NCBI GenBank assembly: GCA_963932465.1 | Contig: OZ010791.1 | Coordinates: 153,309,915 to 153,373,914, forward strand | DNA from: Maratus speciosus | Lineage: Eukaryota; Arthropoda; Arachnida; Araneae; Salticidae | Reading direction: 5' to 3' | Length of the DNA: 64,000 bases | Part shown: positions 34,110 to 46,960 of the stretch, one piece after another | Layout of the letters: each line of letters starts with the position of its first letter | How positions within the stretch are numbered: position 1 is the first letter of the stretch | Made by a program: the position numbers and the translations under genes | The notes under the pieces: model-generated | Seen by the model: the letters and a program-made list of their open reading frames with translations, nothing else | Told to the model about the DNA's origin: nothing | Databases searched by the model: none

Positions 34110-34480
34110 TTTTCAATTAATTTTTTATGCGAATTTTTTCGCATTTTGAGGCAATTTTTTTCAAATACATAAAAAAGAATCCGATTTCAATATTTTACCC
34201 AGTAAACTTTGTCTTCTTTTCAATAAAGTGTTTTCGAGATTCTTACAGCGATTTTTCAATTTTTAACAATTTTTTAATGTTATCTTTAGAGGGTTTTTTT
34301 TTTTCGCATTTCGCGGTGATTTTTTTTTTTTTTTTTTTGACATTCCTAAAACGAATCCGGTTTAAATCTTTTACCCAATTAGTTAATTTCGTTCCCTGTG
34401 GTTTTATAATCTTTTCCGAATTTTTAATGCACTTTCTAGCGGGGGTTTTCGTGCTTTGAGGCGATATTTTGACATTTTTT
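34110..34480. repeat. Degenerate ~150-bp tandem repeat
   Basis: Phrases such as TTTTCGCATTTTGAGGC, AATCCGATTTCAATATTTTACCCA and TTCCGAATTTTTAATGC recur about 150-170 bp apart (near 34139, 34305 and 34450), interspersed with long T runs. The 110-codon frame at 34127-34459 is phenylalanine-rich because of the T runs and is not considered a gene. Confidence 0.5.
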
Positions 34481-34929
34481 GAAACAGAAAAAACTCTGTG
34501 TTAATTTTTACAATTGCCGTGATTAAATTCGAATTAGAATAATGTCAAATCAGCTCTTACAAGAAAGCTGAAAATTTAATTTTGTTTGAAATAAAAAACG
34601 CAATAATTCAAGATTAGCTTATTTCGAGACAGAAGAGGTCGTAGCTTGCTCTGGAGTACGCTGCCGAAGGCAGTGCCCCCCCCCCCCCCATCCTAGATTT
34701 GTCTAATTCTATGTTCGTTTAAAAAAAAAAAAAACCACTTCTCTAGTAATGAAGTTTTCTTTCAGGGACAGGGTTTGAAATAACGCGCGGGATCGCGCGA
34801 TTTGTGCACAGAAAAGGGAAGTATCTCATAATAAAAAATGCTGTGCAGTATTTCCACCTTCGAATTCTTTCACAGACCTGTGATTCTTCAGTAAGTATTT
34901 AAAAAAAAATTGGGTCCGCGATTTTTATT

Positions 34930-35650
34930 TCTTTTATGGAATTTCTCAAAATCAATTCGTGAATCAGTCCCGGATAAAATTGAGAATTTCTTCAAACGAT
35001 CGTGGAAAAATATCGGGAATTTCAATAAAAGAGCGCAGAAAGTAATCGCCAATTTCGTTTAAAGATTGCGCAAAAAAATTACGAATTTCGATAAAGGATT
35101 GACGAAAATTTTTTTCAAATTTCGTCAAAATGTTACGGAAAAGAGTAGAGAATTTTGTTAATTGGTACGGAAAGATATCGAGAATTTTTCCGAACGGTCG
35201 CGCAATACTATCCCGAATTTCGACAAATGATCTCCCTGTAAAAATATCAGTTTCGTCAATCGGTCGCAACAGAAAATAAATTTCGTCAAAGGATCGCTGT
35301 AAAAACGAGAATTTCGTCAACGGATCGCAGAAAGAAAGCGCGAATTTCGTTAAAAGATTACGGAAAGAAAAAGCGAATTTCATCAAAAGATCGTGGAAAG
35401 AAAACGCGAATTTCATCGAAGGATCGCGTGCTAAAGACATGCCGATTCCGTCAAAATATTGCGTTAAAAAATGTTAATTTCGTCAAAGGATAGCGGTAAA
35501 AAACACGAATTTTGTCAAAGGTAAGTGGTGAAAATTGCGGATTTCGACAGAAAATCGCGTAGAAAGACGTGAATTTCGTCACACGATTTTGGGGGGAAAT
35601 TGTAAATATCATGAAATGATCACAGAATAAAATCGCGAATTTGTCAAAAT
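34930..35650 (-). repeat. Decayed ~33-bp minisatellite holding an open frame
   Basis: GAATTTCGTCAAAGGATCGC-like units recur at about 33-bp spacing roughly 20 times with heavy divergence. Because the period is close to a multiple of three, a 158-codon minus-strand frame (34964-35440) stays open and encodes an imperfect 11-residue repeat of the type F-x-R-S-F-x-E-I-x-x-F. It is the longest frame in the window, but it has no signal peptide, no domain and no splice context. I read it as a repeat by-product. A structural repeat protein is the alternative and would need transcript evidence. Confidence 0.7.
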
Positions 35651-35989
35651 TTACTGCACTGGGCTGAAAGGTTGAAAAGGTCCTTTTCTTACTTTCAAAA
35701 GAACGCCGCGAAACGAGAAAAAAACTCTAAAAATCGTATAAAATTTTTCTGAGGAAAAAAATTACTATATTGACTTGAAAGACTGCAACCATATTCCTTT
35801 CAAGAATGTCAAAAAATGGCCCCGAAACACTAAATTCAACCAACCAACCAATTTGCAGATTAATTTGAATTTTCTGTGCTATTATTTTTCATTTACAAAG
35901 GAGGCAGGGTATGTGTGCCTCACCCCCCCCCTCCCCTTTACCTTGGCTAATCGAAATTTGGAATTATCGTTTTACATTTGCATCCCCTT

Positions 35990-35993
<4 letters not shown>

Positions 35994-36038
<45 letters not shown>

Positions 36039-36274
36039 CTTTCTTGACTTTAAACTACCAAAGCAAAGAGACAAATAATTTCTATCCTCGTCAAGAACTT
36101 GCGTTAATTTCTCATGAAATTGCAGAAACATGCAATAGAAAGAACGGCGTTAAAAACATCTCCCACAGACAAAGGACGTCAAAGTGGGATTATAAAGCCA
36201 CCTTTTTAAATTACTATGACTAATACAGATTCTTGCAAATATTCTAGTTTTAAAAAAGATAAACGACATAATTT

Positions 36275-36310
<36 letters not shown>
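35994..36310. repeat. Segment bounded by T41 and A32 runs
   Basis: A T run (35994-36034) and an A run (36279-36310) bracket about 245 bp. The enclosed plus-strand frame ends with ETNNFYPRQELALISHEIAE and about 30 more residues, composition not unlike real protein, but no motif is recognisable. A retrocopied fragment with a 3' poly(A) is conceivable; no TSD was seen. Confidence 0.45.
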
Positions 36311-36312
<2 letters not shown>

Positions 36313-36487
36313 ATGTGGGGTTTTTTTTTTTATCACATTTCAAAACTTAGCCGTTAAGTCTGCTTTCACTTCTTCTTTTTTTCTTTTGTAGATTTCAATT
36401 TTTTTAAATAATTCTGCTCGAGGCTGCGGAAACGGGGGTGGGGTGCCCGGGAACCCAGGGCACCCCCTCCCCCCTGGTTACGCCTAT

Positions 36488-37405
36488 GCATATTATTATT
36501 ATGAAATGAGAGTAGTCCCCGAAGAGCTCCACAAGTTTCAGTCGTCATTTCGAATTTCTGTCTCTTTCTTTCGCTCACAGTCACGCACACATTATAATAT
36601 TGTGAAAAATGTTTTGTTCTCCAGGCTTTATTTCTGTGTGAAACTCGCTTGTGAACACTGGTTCAGCGTAAGTTTATAGGAAAAATATATTGTAGAACAA
36701 ACTATGGTAGTGCCATAATAATTATTTTTTATGTTGCATAATATTAACATTCATAATCAGAATTTGGCATTCCTTCTAACACTGTGGTGAAATGGCAACG
36801 TTGGTGAAACATTTTTTTTTTATCATAATTTATAATAACTATATGCACGACTTATCACTGAGTATTTTTTCTTACTTTTTCTTGTTTTTCCCATAAATTT
36901 AAATTTATTTTTTATTTTGCTGTAACTTTTCTAAAGAAAAATGAAATATTGAAATAAAATAAATAAGTAAATAAAATAGTTATTTTTTGTTTTTATAACT
37001 ATATTCCAATTCAAAGAAAATCAACGTATTCAACAAATCATTGCTTTTGAAAGTGTGGCAAATCCACTAGTTCTATTTAGCGTTGCAAGTGTAGATTAAA
37101 TGATTTTCTGTCTTAATGGTTACCGAACGGCGAAAAGGAATGCCAAAATTAATCACAATCGTACCTGCCGTTTTTAATGGTGGTCGTGTTATATTTACTC
37201 GCTGCTTTTTGCTCGTGTTTGTAAAATATTCTTAGTGGTCAACCTTTTTGCCTCCACGTAGTGCTTAATTTGCGCCGAAACTCACAGGAGCGCAGCTCTA
37301 GTTACAGTGAATAATTAAATATTAGCTGGAACCCACCGCAGCTTATAAATATTGTCCACCGAAATCCACCTGAACAGCACAATGTGTTTGTTAGGCTAGT
37401 TGATA

Positions 37406-37439
<34 letters not shown>

Positions 37440-37589
37440 TGGGCAAGTAGGAATTTTCTGAAAATTCCCCAGTCCTGATTTTAATGTTTATGGGTTGTTC
37501 ATTTATTAAATTTTATTATATGTAAATGCGTATAGATATAATCAAAAAATATTATTATTTTTCTTTTTCTGAAGACAAATTGCCTTACT
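36488..37589. other. AT-rich spacer with A30 run
   Basis: Mostly AT-rich. A slightly GC-richer block at 37240-37390 (GCGCCGAAACTCACAGGAGC) precedes a run of about 30 A at 37407-37436. No coding exon or TIR pair recognised. Confidence 0.4.
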
Positions 37590-37853
37590 CACTGTAAAAA
37601 AAAACGGACTAAAAAACGGAAATACTACTGGCAATCTTGACGCCAGTACTATTTCCGTTTTTTTTACAGGACTTTTTAGCCATAAATTACAGAAAATTGT
37701 CCGTTTTTCTGATTAAAAACAGGAATTTTTATAGAAAAACGGAATTTTTTCTGTAATTTATGGGTAAAAATTCCCGTAAAAAAAACGGAAATAGTAGTGG
37801 CGTCTAGATTGCCAGTAGTATTTCCGTTTTTTAGTCCGTTTTTTTGTACAGTG
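37590..37853. mobile_element. Palindrome-rich MITE with CACTGTAAAAA ends, copy 2
   Basis: A 264-bp element starting CACTGTAAAAAAAAACGG and ending TTTTTTTGTACAGTG. Inside, AAACGGAAATACTACTGGC and its inverse occur at both ends, and an ATAAATTACAGAAAA block pairs with its inverse across the centre. This is the best-preserved copy of the family (others at 11253-11502 and 42894-43097). Confidence 0.8.
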
Positions 37854-39307
37854 TACGGAATAATAATAAGAATAAAATATTGAAAAAAGTTTAAAAATTC
37901 CTTCAAGAACCTACAATTTTCACTTAAAACAAACTTTTTGACTGCGCAAAATTGGCTTTATTCGTTACTATAGAATTTGTGCCGAAAACCCTCGCCGAAT
38001 GTCATAACCGTCTGCTATATTCGAGTTGGTTTGGATTCGTTGTGTCATATTTGGCGACTTAATCGCTTTTATCGTGAAATTAGCCCTTAAAATTTCATTA
38101 CTTTAAAATTTAAAATTAAACGCATACAAAAATATATATAATAAGATTTTTCCAGACAAATTTTATATGTTCTCTAACTTTAGCATATAGGACTATAGAA
38201 TGCATTAAATCTCAATGCTGGGGGCGAGCTGCACCAAAAGTGGTTCCCTTATAAGTATTATATTTCAACCATTACCCCCAGAGCGCTGCTCAAATTGAAG
38301 TATCCGATTTCACACGATTATACAGTTTTACCCTGCTATCGCCAAAGCTTTATATTCATTCTTAATAGCTGAAAATGTGTCTTCATATTTAAAATAACGC
38401 AGCAGAGTTTAAAAGGATAATAGTGTGCTAAATAAATGAAAATTTCTGGCTATCGTGTTACCTCCTGGGATATGGTTATCAAGTGTCAAAAACGCGTGAA
38501 AACCTTCAGAAACTATATTAAATTGGGTCAAGACAAATGCGTCTGTTTTTAACAAAATAGCGTTAGAATTATATTCACGGCCTGATTCATGAGTATGGAA
38601 ATATGAGCCCTTACTTTAAAATAAAAAAATAAATATTCTCGAATCAGGGGCCATAAACCACAAAGGAAATCCTTGACTGTGATTGATTTATCCTAAAATC
38701 AATTTTTGCCGAGTGCCACCTGTAATCTTCTGCGTGAAAAAGTCTTTTAAAAGAAAATGTAGGTATGCAAATGTTTGCACGTGGACTTTTGTAGTATCGT
38801 TAATCATAGTTTTCATGTTTAATTATAAAAATGACTTTCCCAGCTTAAAAGTCAAAGAGAAAAAACTTGTTTTAGTATCTCATTGAGCTGAAGATAAATG
38901 GAGTATTTAATTTTTCTAAAACGAAGGGGGTTTTTTTTTTCCTTTTTTTGATTGTGTGTGTGTGTCATTAAATGAAGCCAATTCTTATTTAAATTTTTTA
39001 CGTGAAATAAAATACAACTATTTAAAGCACAGATCACTATTATAATAGAAGAATGAACAATTCAATTAATTTGATAACATGTTTAAATGTCTATATTATT
39101 ATATTAAATTTTAATGTAAAAGAGCTTTATAAATGATTTTTTTTTAAGTACTAGGTTTTCTTATATTGTTTTAGTTTCAATCATAACGACTTCTATTTTG
39201 TATAGATTATTGTTGCTTTTGCCCAAATTTTTCCGTAAAGGATGCCCACGGTTAATACCCGCTAATTCTTATCAATAAGAAAAAGAATAGATATATTTTC
39301 AGACTTC
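37854..39307. other. AT-rich spacer with one small inverted repeat
   Basis: GGCCTGATTCATGAG at 38580 and its imperfect inverse CTCGAATCAGGGGCC at 38638-38652 bound a ~73-bp hairpin, possibly a tiny MITE. The 38270-38345 stretch resembles 55700-55785 (CTCAAATTGA...CCGATTT...ATTATAC.(G/C)TTTTAC), a shared old repeat. No gene seen; frames at 38683 and 38852 have no supportive features. Confidence 0.45.
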
Positions 39308-40721
39308 AGGGTAGACCGGGACTAGTTGGCCCGCTTTTTCTTCTAATAATTAAAAAAAAATTACAATTCAATATTTTAAATTTATTTTTATGTTACCACT
39401 ATCAGTGTACTTTCAGGAAGAAGTCACAATAGTAAAATTTGAAAATATTAACTACAAGTATTAGTTTAGAAGCTCAAATTGACACCAAGTCCTGCCCTGA
39501 TTGCGGGGTAAGTTGGCCCATGTCGCTTTTTAATGTTCTGATAACATAGAAGTTTAAGAAATGATCAAAATTTTACCAAATCTTAATTTGTATTTCTTGC
39601 GAACGAAAACGCAATATAGCCTTTGAAATTAAAATAAAAAAATTAAATATTAAAACGGTGAGTTATTCAAATTATTAACTTCGACCAAAAATTGCTTTAA
39701 AAGATGATCTTATTTTCTCATAAAAAATGTCTTTAATACAGTACGGAACAGTAATAAATTTTAATAAAGGCATGCTAGGTGTTAAAACACCGTAAATCTT
39801 AGAGTTCAGTAATTTAAGAAATCATTCATCCTTAATTAGGTGATTTATTATAAATACCAGATGATAAGTAAATTGTATCAATGCCTCTGTACATCTGTTA
39901 AGTTCAATAAGTCTTTCTTTCCTTTATTATGTTTTTCTAACGCATCATTCCCTTCAAATTTCTGTCAGTAAAATGTAATATTGCTTCATGATGCTTTGGG
40001 TAATGCCAGTTTCTTTGAAACAATGATAATTTTCGCTTATATAAAACTTTAATTCCTAATCAAGTATAAAAAAAATCCCTAGTTTGTTTATCATGAAATA
40101 TATATATTATTGATTACATTCATGATTTATTATTGGTATAATGAGATTTAGATAATCTAATAAGTTAGGATATAGCAAATATGCTATATGTGCTTGATAT
40201 ATTTATTTTGGATGATATCATTTTTTTATATATATTTTTTGTTTGAAATGCTGATCTTTATTAACGGTTCAGGAAGTGTAGTTCTATTCTGTCTGTGAAA
40301 GGGACAGCATGTCTCTTAAAGGAAAATATATTTTTTGATAATTAAAAAAATGTTTCCTGAAACTGCCCTTTTTATAGATTATGAAGACAGAAAGGATTAT
40401 CTAGTTTCAACGAATAACTACCCAGGTAAGAGGTTTTCACTTCATAAAATATGATGTTATTAAAGCATTATTTGTGGCAAACTCTTCTCTGGACGGGGGA
40501 ACAAGGGGATTTTATTAATAATTGAGAAATATCAGAATCGGGTAGATTTTGATTGTTAGATTTGTTACTTTTAGTGGTAGTATGTAACACTAGGAGGATG
40601 AACTTTTAGGTAGATTCTACCTATTGCAATCTCCCATATGTTGGAATTTTTGAAAAACTTTTGCAGATAGATCTACACCGATTATGACTCCTAGAGCCCA
40701 AAACCACCCCCCGTTCAAAAC

Positions 40722-40753
<32 letters not shown>

Positions 40754-41910
40754 CATATATAACCATAATATAATTACAAATCATCATCTATTTCCAATTA
40801 CGATAATTAAATATATATATATTACTTTTCTATGGACACGATAACATATCCAATCAGTTTAAAAGTTTTCAAAACTTCTAGGAAAAGGGCCAAAAAATTA
40901 TGCATGACAGATTTTTGATATAATTAAAAATGGCTTCAAGGTGTGCAAAAAATAGGGTTTTCAGAAGAAAAAAATTCATAACTTCGTCAATTCACAAGAT
41001 ATGAAATTCACTTAAATTTATCATAAATCCTCTTAATATTATCTACAACGTTTGTATTGACAAGCCTTTGATAGAAGCAACTCTTACAGCAAAAAGAAAT
41101 TAAAAACAAAAAAAGTGTGTGTGCGTGGGGGGGGGGAGGGTAGGTTGTATGAGAAAAAAAATCCGTTAAATTCTTGGTAAAATTAATACTTAAATTCGAA
41201 ATCTACCTGCGCCTGTAGGCCAAGCCAACAGGGTTTTTTCTATAATTATGAGAGTTATAAATGTTTTTGTACAACAGGAGCAGCTGATTTAATTTGGGGA
41301 GGAGGTAAACAACATTATAACTTCTTTTTTTTTTTTTTTAAAGATTGACTGAAATAATCATGAATTCAATTAATAAAATAATTCCTTACTATTAATTAAT
41401 AATAAATTAATTAAAATAATAAGAAATGCTTATTAAAATAATTCATTAAAACTATCAAAATTCCAATACCCCAGAGCCAAATTCCTACGGGGCATGTTGG
41501 CCCGGTTGGCCAACATACCACGTGCCAAATGGACCAACTAATCCCGTATCGCCATTTTTGTTTTTCATGACTGTAAGGAATTATTCTGAAAGTATTTCAA
41601 TAAAAAAACATGCCCTACTATAACTGCGAACAATTATTTTTCTGAATATTATATATCAAAATCTAAAATGTAATCTACAAACAAATAAAAAACGATTATT
41701 TATAAGAGAGGAAATTTACTCACCTTTGAAAAAATTTTAAAACTCTCAATAATTCTTTAACGGACGCTCCGACTTCAATGGTGCTGATGTTGGAGGAGGA
41801 AAGCGAAGCAACGCATTTGGCTGCACTGACAATGTCATCTAACGCAAAGTTAAACGAATATCGCGGCTAGGCCAGCATGCCCCTATGGCCAACTAACCCC
41901 GGTCTACCCT
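39308..41910. mobile_element. 2.6-kb element with AGGGTAGACCGGG..GTTGGCC ends
   Basis: The left end AGGGTAGACCGGGACTAGTT and the inverse right end AGGGTAGACCGGGGTTAGTT, both followed by GGCC, match in 22-23 of 24 positions. GTTGGCC-type motifs recur subterminally near 39510, 41500 and 41530, as expected for transposase-binding sites. No TSD was confidently read. The interior is AT-rich and includes an (ATCT)n/(AT)n tract at 40723-40760 and a G run near 41127-41137. No transposase frame is visible. Confidence 0.65.
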
Positions 41911-41970
41911 AATACTAACGGTAAACTGCAGGAAAAAAAAAATAGTCATCACTGAAAAAAAAAAAAAAAA

Positions 41971-42892
41971 AGTTGGAAATTGCTCGTCAAACGTGGCAAA
42001 TGAGGTGCGTTCGTACTATAACTAGTTTTATAATTATTTTTTGCACCCCATATTGTACTGAATGTATATTTTTTTGCGCTTCATAAGTGCATAGTCTGTA
42101 ACATCATTAAAATGCACTTACAATAATTTTTTCCCCATTTACCGTAATGTAACGGAAAACTTTTGACTGTCCCTGTAATTAAACTATACATTCGATTTTC
42201 ATAAAATTTGAAATGGCTCGACAAAATTTTGCAGCAATTATATATTTAAAATTTCAGACCATTCGGAAGGCTGTAAAATCATTAAAATGCATTTGCAATA
42301 ATTTTTTCCTATTGGCCATAATGTAACGGAAAACTTTTGGGTGTCCCTGTAATTAAACTATACATCCGATTTTCATAAAATTGGAAATGGCTCAACAAAA
42401 TTTTGCAGCAATTATATATTAAAAATTTCAGACCATTCGGAAGGCTGTAAAATCATTAAAATGCATTTGCTATAATTTTTTCCCATTGGCCGTAATGTAA
42501 CGGAAAACTTTTGGGTGTCCCTGTAATTAAACTATACATCCGATTTTCATAAAATTGGAAATGGCTCGACAAAATTTTGCAGCAATTATATATTAAAAAT
42601 TTCAGACCATTCGGAAGTCTGTAACATCATTAAAATTCACTTGCAATAATTTTTCCCATTGGGCCGTAATGTAAAGAAAAACTTTTGACTGTCCCTGTCA
42701 TTAAACTATACATCCGATTTTCATAACATTGGAAATGGCTCGACAAAATTTTGCAGCAATTATATATTAAAAATTTCAGATCATTCGGTCGGGTAGTTTT
42801 TGCTCTGTTATATGCGGACGGACGGACAGACAGACGGACTGAACGACGACTATAGGTGCTACGTATTTATATAATTACGAACGCACCTAAAA
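41971..42892 (+). mobile_element. Internal-repeat family copy C with four units
   Basis: Starts AGTTGGAAATTGCTCGTC, runs through AGGTGCGTTCGTACTATAAC, and ends GACTATAGGTGCTACG...TACGAACGCACCTAAAA. Four tandem ~175-bp units start at about 42095, 42271, 42445 and 42619, each with a CTGTAA.ATCATTAAAAT start, GTAACGGAAAACTTTTG and GCTCGACAAAATTTTGCAGC. A GGACGGACAGACAGACGG stutter precedes the right end. Best-preserved and longest copy. Confidence 0.8.
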
Positions 42893-42893
42893 A

Positions 42894-43097
42894 GGCTAAA
42901 ATTCGGAAATTCTACTGGCAATCGGGACACCAGTATTATCTCTGTATTTTAACGGAAGTTTTTCCCCGTAAATTTTAGAAAAAACATTCGTTTTTCTGGA
43001 ATTTTACGGGGAAATTTTCTGTTAAAATACGGAAATAATACTGGCGTCTCGATTGCCAATAGAATTTCCGTTTTTTAGTCCTTTTTTTTTACACTGA
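42894..43097. mobile_element. Palindrome-rich MITE, copy 3 (left end worn)
   Basis: GGAAATTCTACTGGC, ACCAGTATTATC and the later ATAATACTGGCGTCTCGATTGCC blocks repeat the architecture of 37590-37853; the right end is TTTTTTTTACACTG. The left tip no longer shows CACTGTA and abuts the end of the internal-repeat family copy C directly, so it may have inserted at or beside that element. Confidence 0.65.
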
Positions 43098-45963
43098 TGC
43101 TATTCCTTCTTCATGAGCATTTGATGATACTATGGCGGTTGGCTTTCATAAATCTTTGAGCTTATCAGTAAAATTGTGATTAATAATTTATAATAGCCTT
43201 ATATAGCATTACAAAATGCCAAATATATTTAATTTTAAGTTACTAAGTTGTTGCTTCGAAGACAACACGTATTCACTATTTAAGTTACTTGAAAGAGGAA
43301 AGTTAGTTTTATACCAAGTGTGCAGATTACATCATGGGTTAACCGAGAAAGCAAATTTATAAATTAACATTAGTACATTAAACTTGAGTTTGGTAGTATC
43401 TTGGAGAGCTTGTACGAATTTAAAATCATATAAACCTTCAACGCATGCAAGGATAATGGAATACAAAAATCTTTTTTTCCCCCCTTAATCTAAACATTTA
43501 CAACTTGTTACATCTGCGATGCTATATAGAATGACATCAACTGGCTTACGTCCAATAGCGAATAGTTTCTCTTCACCTCTCTTCACAAACATTAATATGT
43601 AACTGAATGATTTAAATTATTATAAAATAGGGATGTTTTAGAGATGTCAGTAAAATAAAAAATTGTGAAATATGTTTTAACCCTCTCGTCACCCTGAACC
43701 TCATATGAGGCTCCTACTTCAAATAGCAATATTTTAAAGAAAAAAATATGGATTTTTTTTCTTTTTTATTTAGTGGCATCGTTAATTCATTTAGAACACA
43801 TGTGAGGCTTCTAAAAAGTTTCATTAATCGTACTTTGATGTCAGTACTGGACAGTTTCTTTCATTATTTACAATTCTTACTTTATTGTTTCAGAAGAGAA
43901 GTGAAGTAATTATTTGAGCTGCTTTATTAGTTTTTTTGCGAGGTAACAAAATGTTTTCTTATTCTTTAACCTTCACGTAATATGTGTATGCTTTTAAATA
44001 AAAATTAAAGATTCATCTGAGAATTGCAGTGGTTTATTACAGCGATTGAAATTCCAAGATTTTTGTCAATTTTAGTATTGTATTGGGAAGAATATGCAGT
44101 GTATCACACATACAATTTTAAAATTGAATTGCTGAGGAGAAAAATTTGATATACTTTTGGTTTAATAAAAGAATGAAGAGATGAGAAAGTTATATCATGT
44201 TTATCTGTTTGCATTTCCCCGCATCGCTATTATTTGAACATTCAAAACACAAATCCATCTGCCCTTGACCTGATGCAAATGTCAATTTTCCCTTGCTCTT
44301 TTATTTTCTCTTCGCTTTTTCGTTCATTTTTTTTCTTTTCTCATTAACCGCTGATAACATCATTTAGCAAAGGCGTCAAGCGGTCTGACATTACTCGAGA
44401 TAAGCGCTGTTTTATTGCTCTAAGCAACTTACCTAAGCTATAAAAGCTATAAAATGATGTTAGATATTTTACTTTGGAAAGCAATCGTTGCATGGAATTT
44501 TCTTTTAAATGTTCAATGTAATGTAATAAAAGTTTGGGAATTATTTCTTAATCATTTTCTGTAATACATTAATATTTGTAAAAACAGAACCTCTCTGTAA
44601 CGAAACCCTGTCTTGCACGAAAGGCCTTCATGGTCCTTTCGAGGGGGAAAAAATCCCACCTGCAAAGAAGGAAACCTGGCTAAAACAGATTTTTTTAATT
44701 TCTTTGCAATTTTGTCTTGGCAGATTTTACTGTATTTTTAATTTTGCATTGTTTATATTCAATGACTGTCACACATAAGAACTGACAAAACCGAAAATAT
44801 AACTCCATTTCTCGCAAAAAAAAGAGATTCCTTGAAAAATACTCATATCTTCTCTCCTCTTTTTTTTACTTTGAACTCTCCAAAGAAAAGTAAATGAATA
44901 AGTAAAATAGACCAACATCAGAATTAACCAGCATAGACTGAAGTACCGTTTATTATATTTAAGAGCATATTTCTTAATGTAATACTCAAAAAGGCTTGCC
45001 TTTTAAAGACTTCTAAAGACTTGCCTTAACTTCTTCCCTGCACCAGTTATACTATTGTTGGGAAAGTGATTTTACAGATATAATAAAGGTGTTTAGACAG
45101 ATAAGGAAGGCAAGGAAGAGAGGGGATAACCGTGCAATTTGGACAAAGATGTTATTATTTATTTATTTTTTAATTATTGCTGTTTATTTGGTAGGAGTTT
45201 ATCCAAAGTAGGTAAGCCATGAATTTTATTGTCATTCATCCCCTATGTTGAAAATAATAAAGATAATTTGTCCAGGAGTAGGAGTAGAGCGGAATCATAG
45301 CAACAGAAACAGCGCATGAGTACCTATTAGGCACTTAAGCAACCTCTGCTACTTTTTTTTCCCTGTAAACACTGAAAAAGAAATCTCACAAGTCTTGAAA
45401 TAGAAATATTTCAATTTTAATGCGATTTTCTGTGTTTTTTCATAGTAATCTTTTACTCCTTAAATGTGCCATCTAATTTGCGATTGCATATCCCCCCTTT
45501 TTTCTTTTTTTGTAGAGACGACTTCATATCTCTTAGATAATTTTGTTGTTGAATATGTAGATTTTTAAAAGAAAATTACGAAGTGTTCATGCTTTATAAA
45601 ATTTATTTAAAAAAAAAATGAAGACGAGGAAGAAAGGATGTTTAGTAGAAAATAAAAGGTTCATATTTTTAATTTTTTATGATAAGTATAGTGTAATTAC
45701 GCTGTTTTTCCTGTACAAAGACCAAATTTAAGTATTAAAAGTTTAATATAATTATAAATGACCTTTCAAAAATTAGTAAATAAATTACGGATTGATTTTG
45801 AAGTATTGTCAATTTAAAAAAAAAATAAAAAGGTTAAAAGACAATTAAAAAAAAAACCTGAAAAAAAACACGCTTCTTTTACATTTTATTTATAGCGAAG
45901 ATTTTCTTCAGATATGCTAAAAATCTTATTAGAACGTTGAAAGCATTTACAATAAATAAAAAA

Positions 45964-46003
<40 letters not shown>

Positions 46004-46960
46004 CCAAATATTTATTGAAGTTTTGGCATTGTAAGCAGTCGGTTTTATAAAGTCCATAAGAAAAAAATCACGGCCCTCATAAGAAGAAATTTCCTATAAC
46101 AAAATCGTTTACCCCAAAGTTGGTCAAAATGTCGATTTTCTTCTCTTTTTTTATGTTAAATGAAAGCTTGTTTATTTGTAAATATTTTGAAACCTCATTT
46201 TTACCCACACGACAATTATATCGCGAGATATTATAAATTTTGCTAATAAATCCAGCGCAATTACCCATACAACTTAAAACTTTTAATGACTTTTTCTCCA
46301 TCCTCATATTTTCGTCGCTTTCTTGTTTTAAAAATGCTAAGGCTTTTTTTTTTTTTTTTTTTTTTTTTTGCATTTGAGATAGAGGTTTAAACGTTTTTGT
46401 GTATGTTCTTTATTATAGTATATGTGATAAATTTGCGCATTGTTATTAGCCGTCATTTTTTTGTCATTATTTTGTTTAAATAAAAGTATATGAAGATATG
46501 TTAGATTTCATCTCTTTTCACTATATATATCAATAAAAAAATTATATTAAATGTAATATTAGATGTATCTAAAAATCATACTCAGTCTTGTGTAATGCAC
46601 ATTAGAAAATCTTAGAAAAAACATCGTGCAAAAATATCAATATTTTAAAAAGTAGTCGGGATTTTTTAAAATGCAATTTTTTCTAAACTTTCTTTAAATT
46701 TTAATTAAATATGTCAGTTAAATGTTTGTTTTTTTTTTTAATTCACTGGTTTTTTTAACGTTGAAATGCAATGAGTTCACCATTTGAACCATATTTTTAG
46801 AAATAAAAGAAAATTGTTGAAAAGATAAACTGTCCCCTTAAAGCGTAACGAGTCTCTTAAAAAACAATTTTTGAATCCCGAATTACATTTTATTATATCT
46901 GTAATAATGTTTCATATATTTTTTTATCATAAATTAACCTTAAATTAAAAAATATGTATA
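43098..46960. other. Long AT-rich region without recognisable genes
   Basis: About 3.9 kb. A lone TTAA-type tip (TTAACCCTCTCGTCACC at 43677) is followed 18 bp in by the palindrome CCTCATATGAGG (43699-43710), without a matching right end. A pogo-like fragment ends in GATTTTACTGTA near 44721-44732. An A run (45967-45999) and a T run (46346-46369) are present. The 98-codon frame at 46077-46373 begins in the T run and is lysine-rich, hence discounted. Confidence 0.45.

Larger units (their letters stand above)
33038..36487. mobile_element. 3.4-kb element with ATAGGCGTAACCAG ends (tentative)
   Basis: CATAGGCGTAACCAG with a GGGGGGGTGCCC block at the left is mirrored by GGGCACCCCCT...CTGGTTACGCCTAT at 36458-36487. 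GCATAT occurs directly outside both ends. In the minus frame the right tip reads HRRNQGGGGALGS, a peptide pattern often seen in gene predictions because this type of transposon tip is widespread. The interior is heavily decayed and holds a MITE and minisatellites. The two ends could alternatively be separate fragments. Confidence 0.5.

Noticed and set aside
36366..36590. Frame with MHRRNQGGGGALGSRAPHP
   Set aside because: This peptide is the translated G-rich tip of a transposon, a known source of spurious gene predictions.
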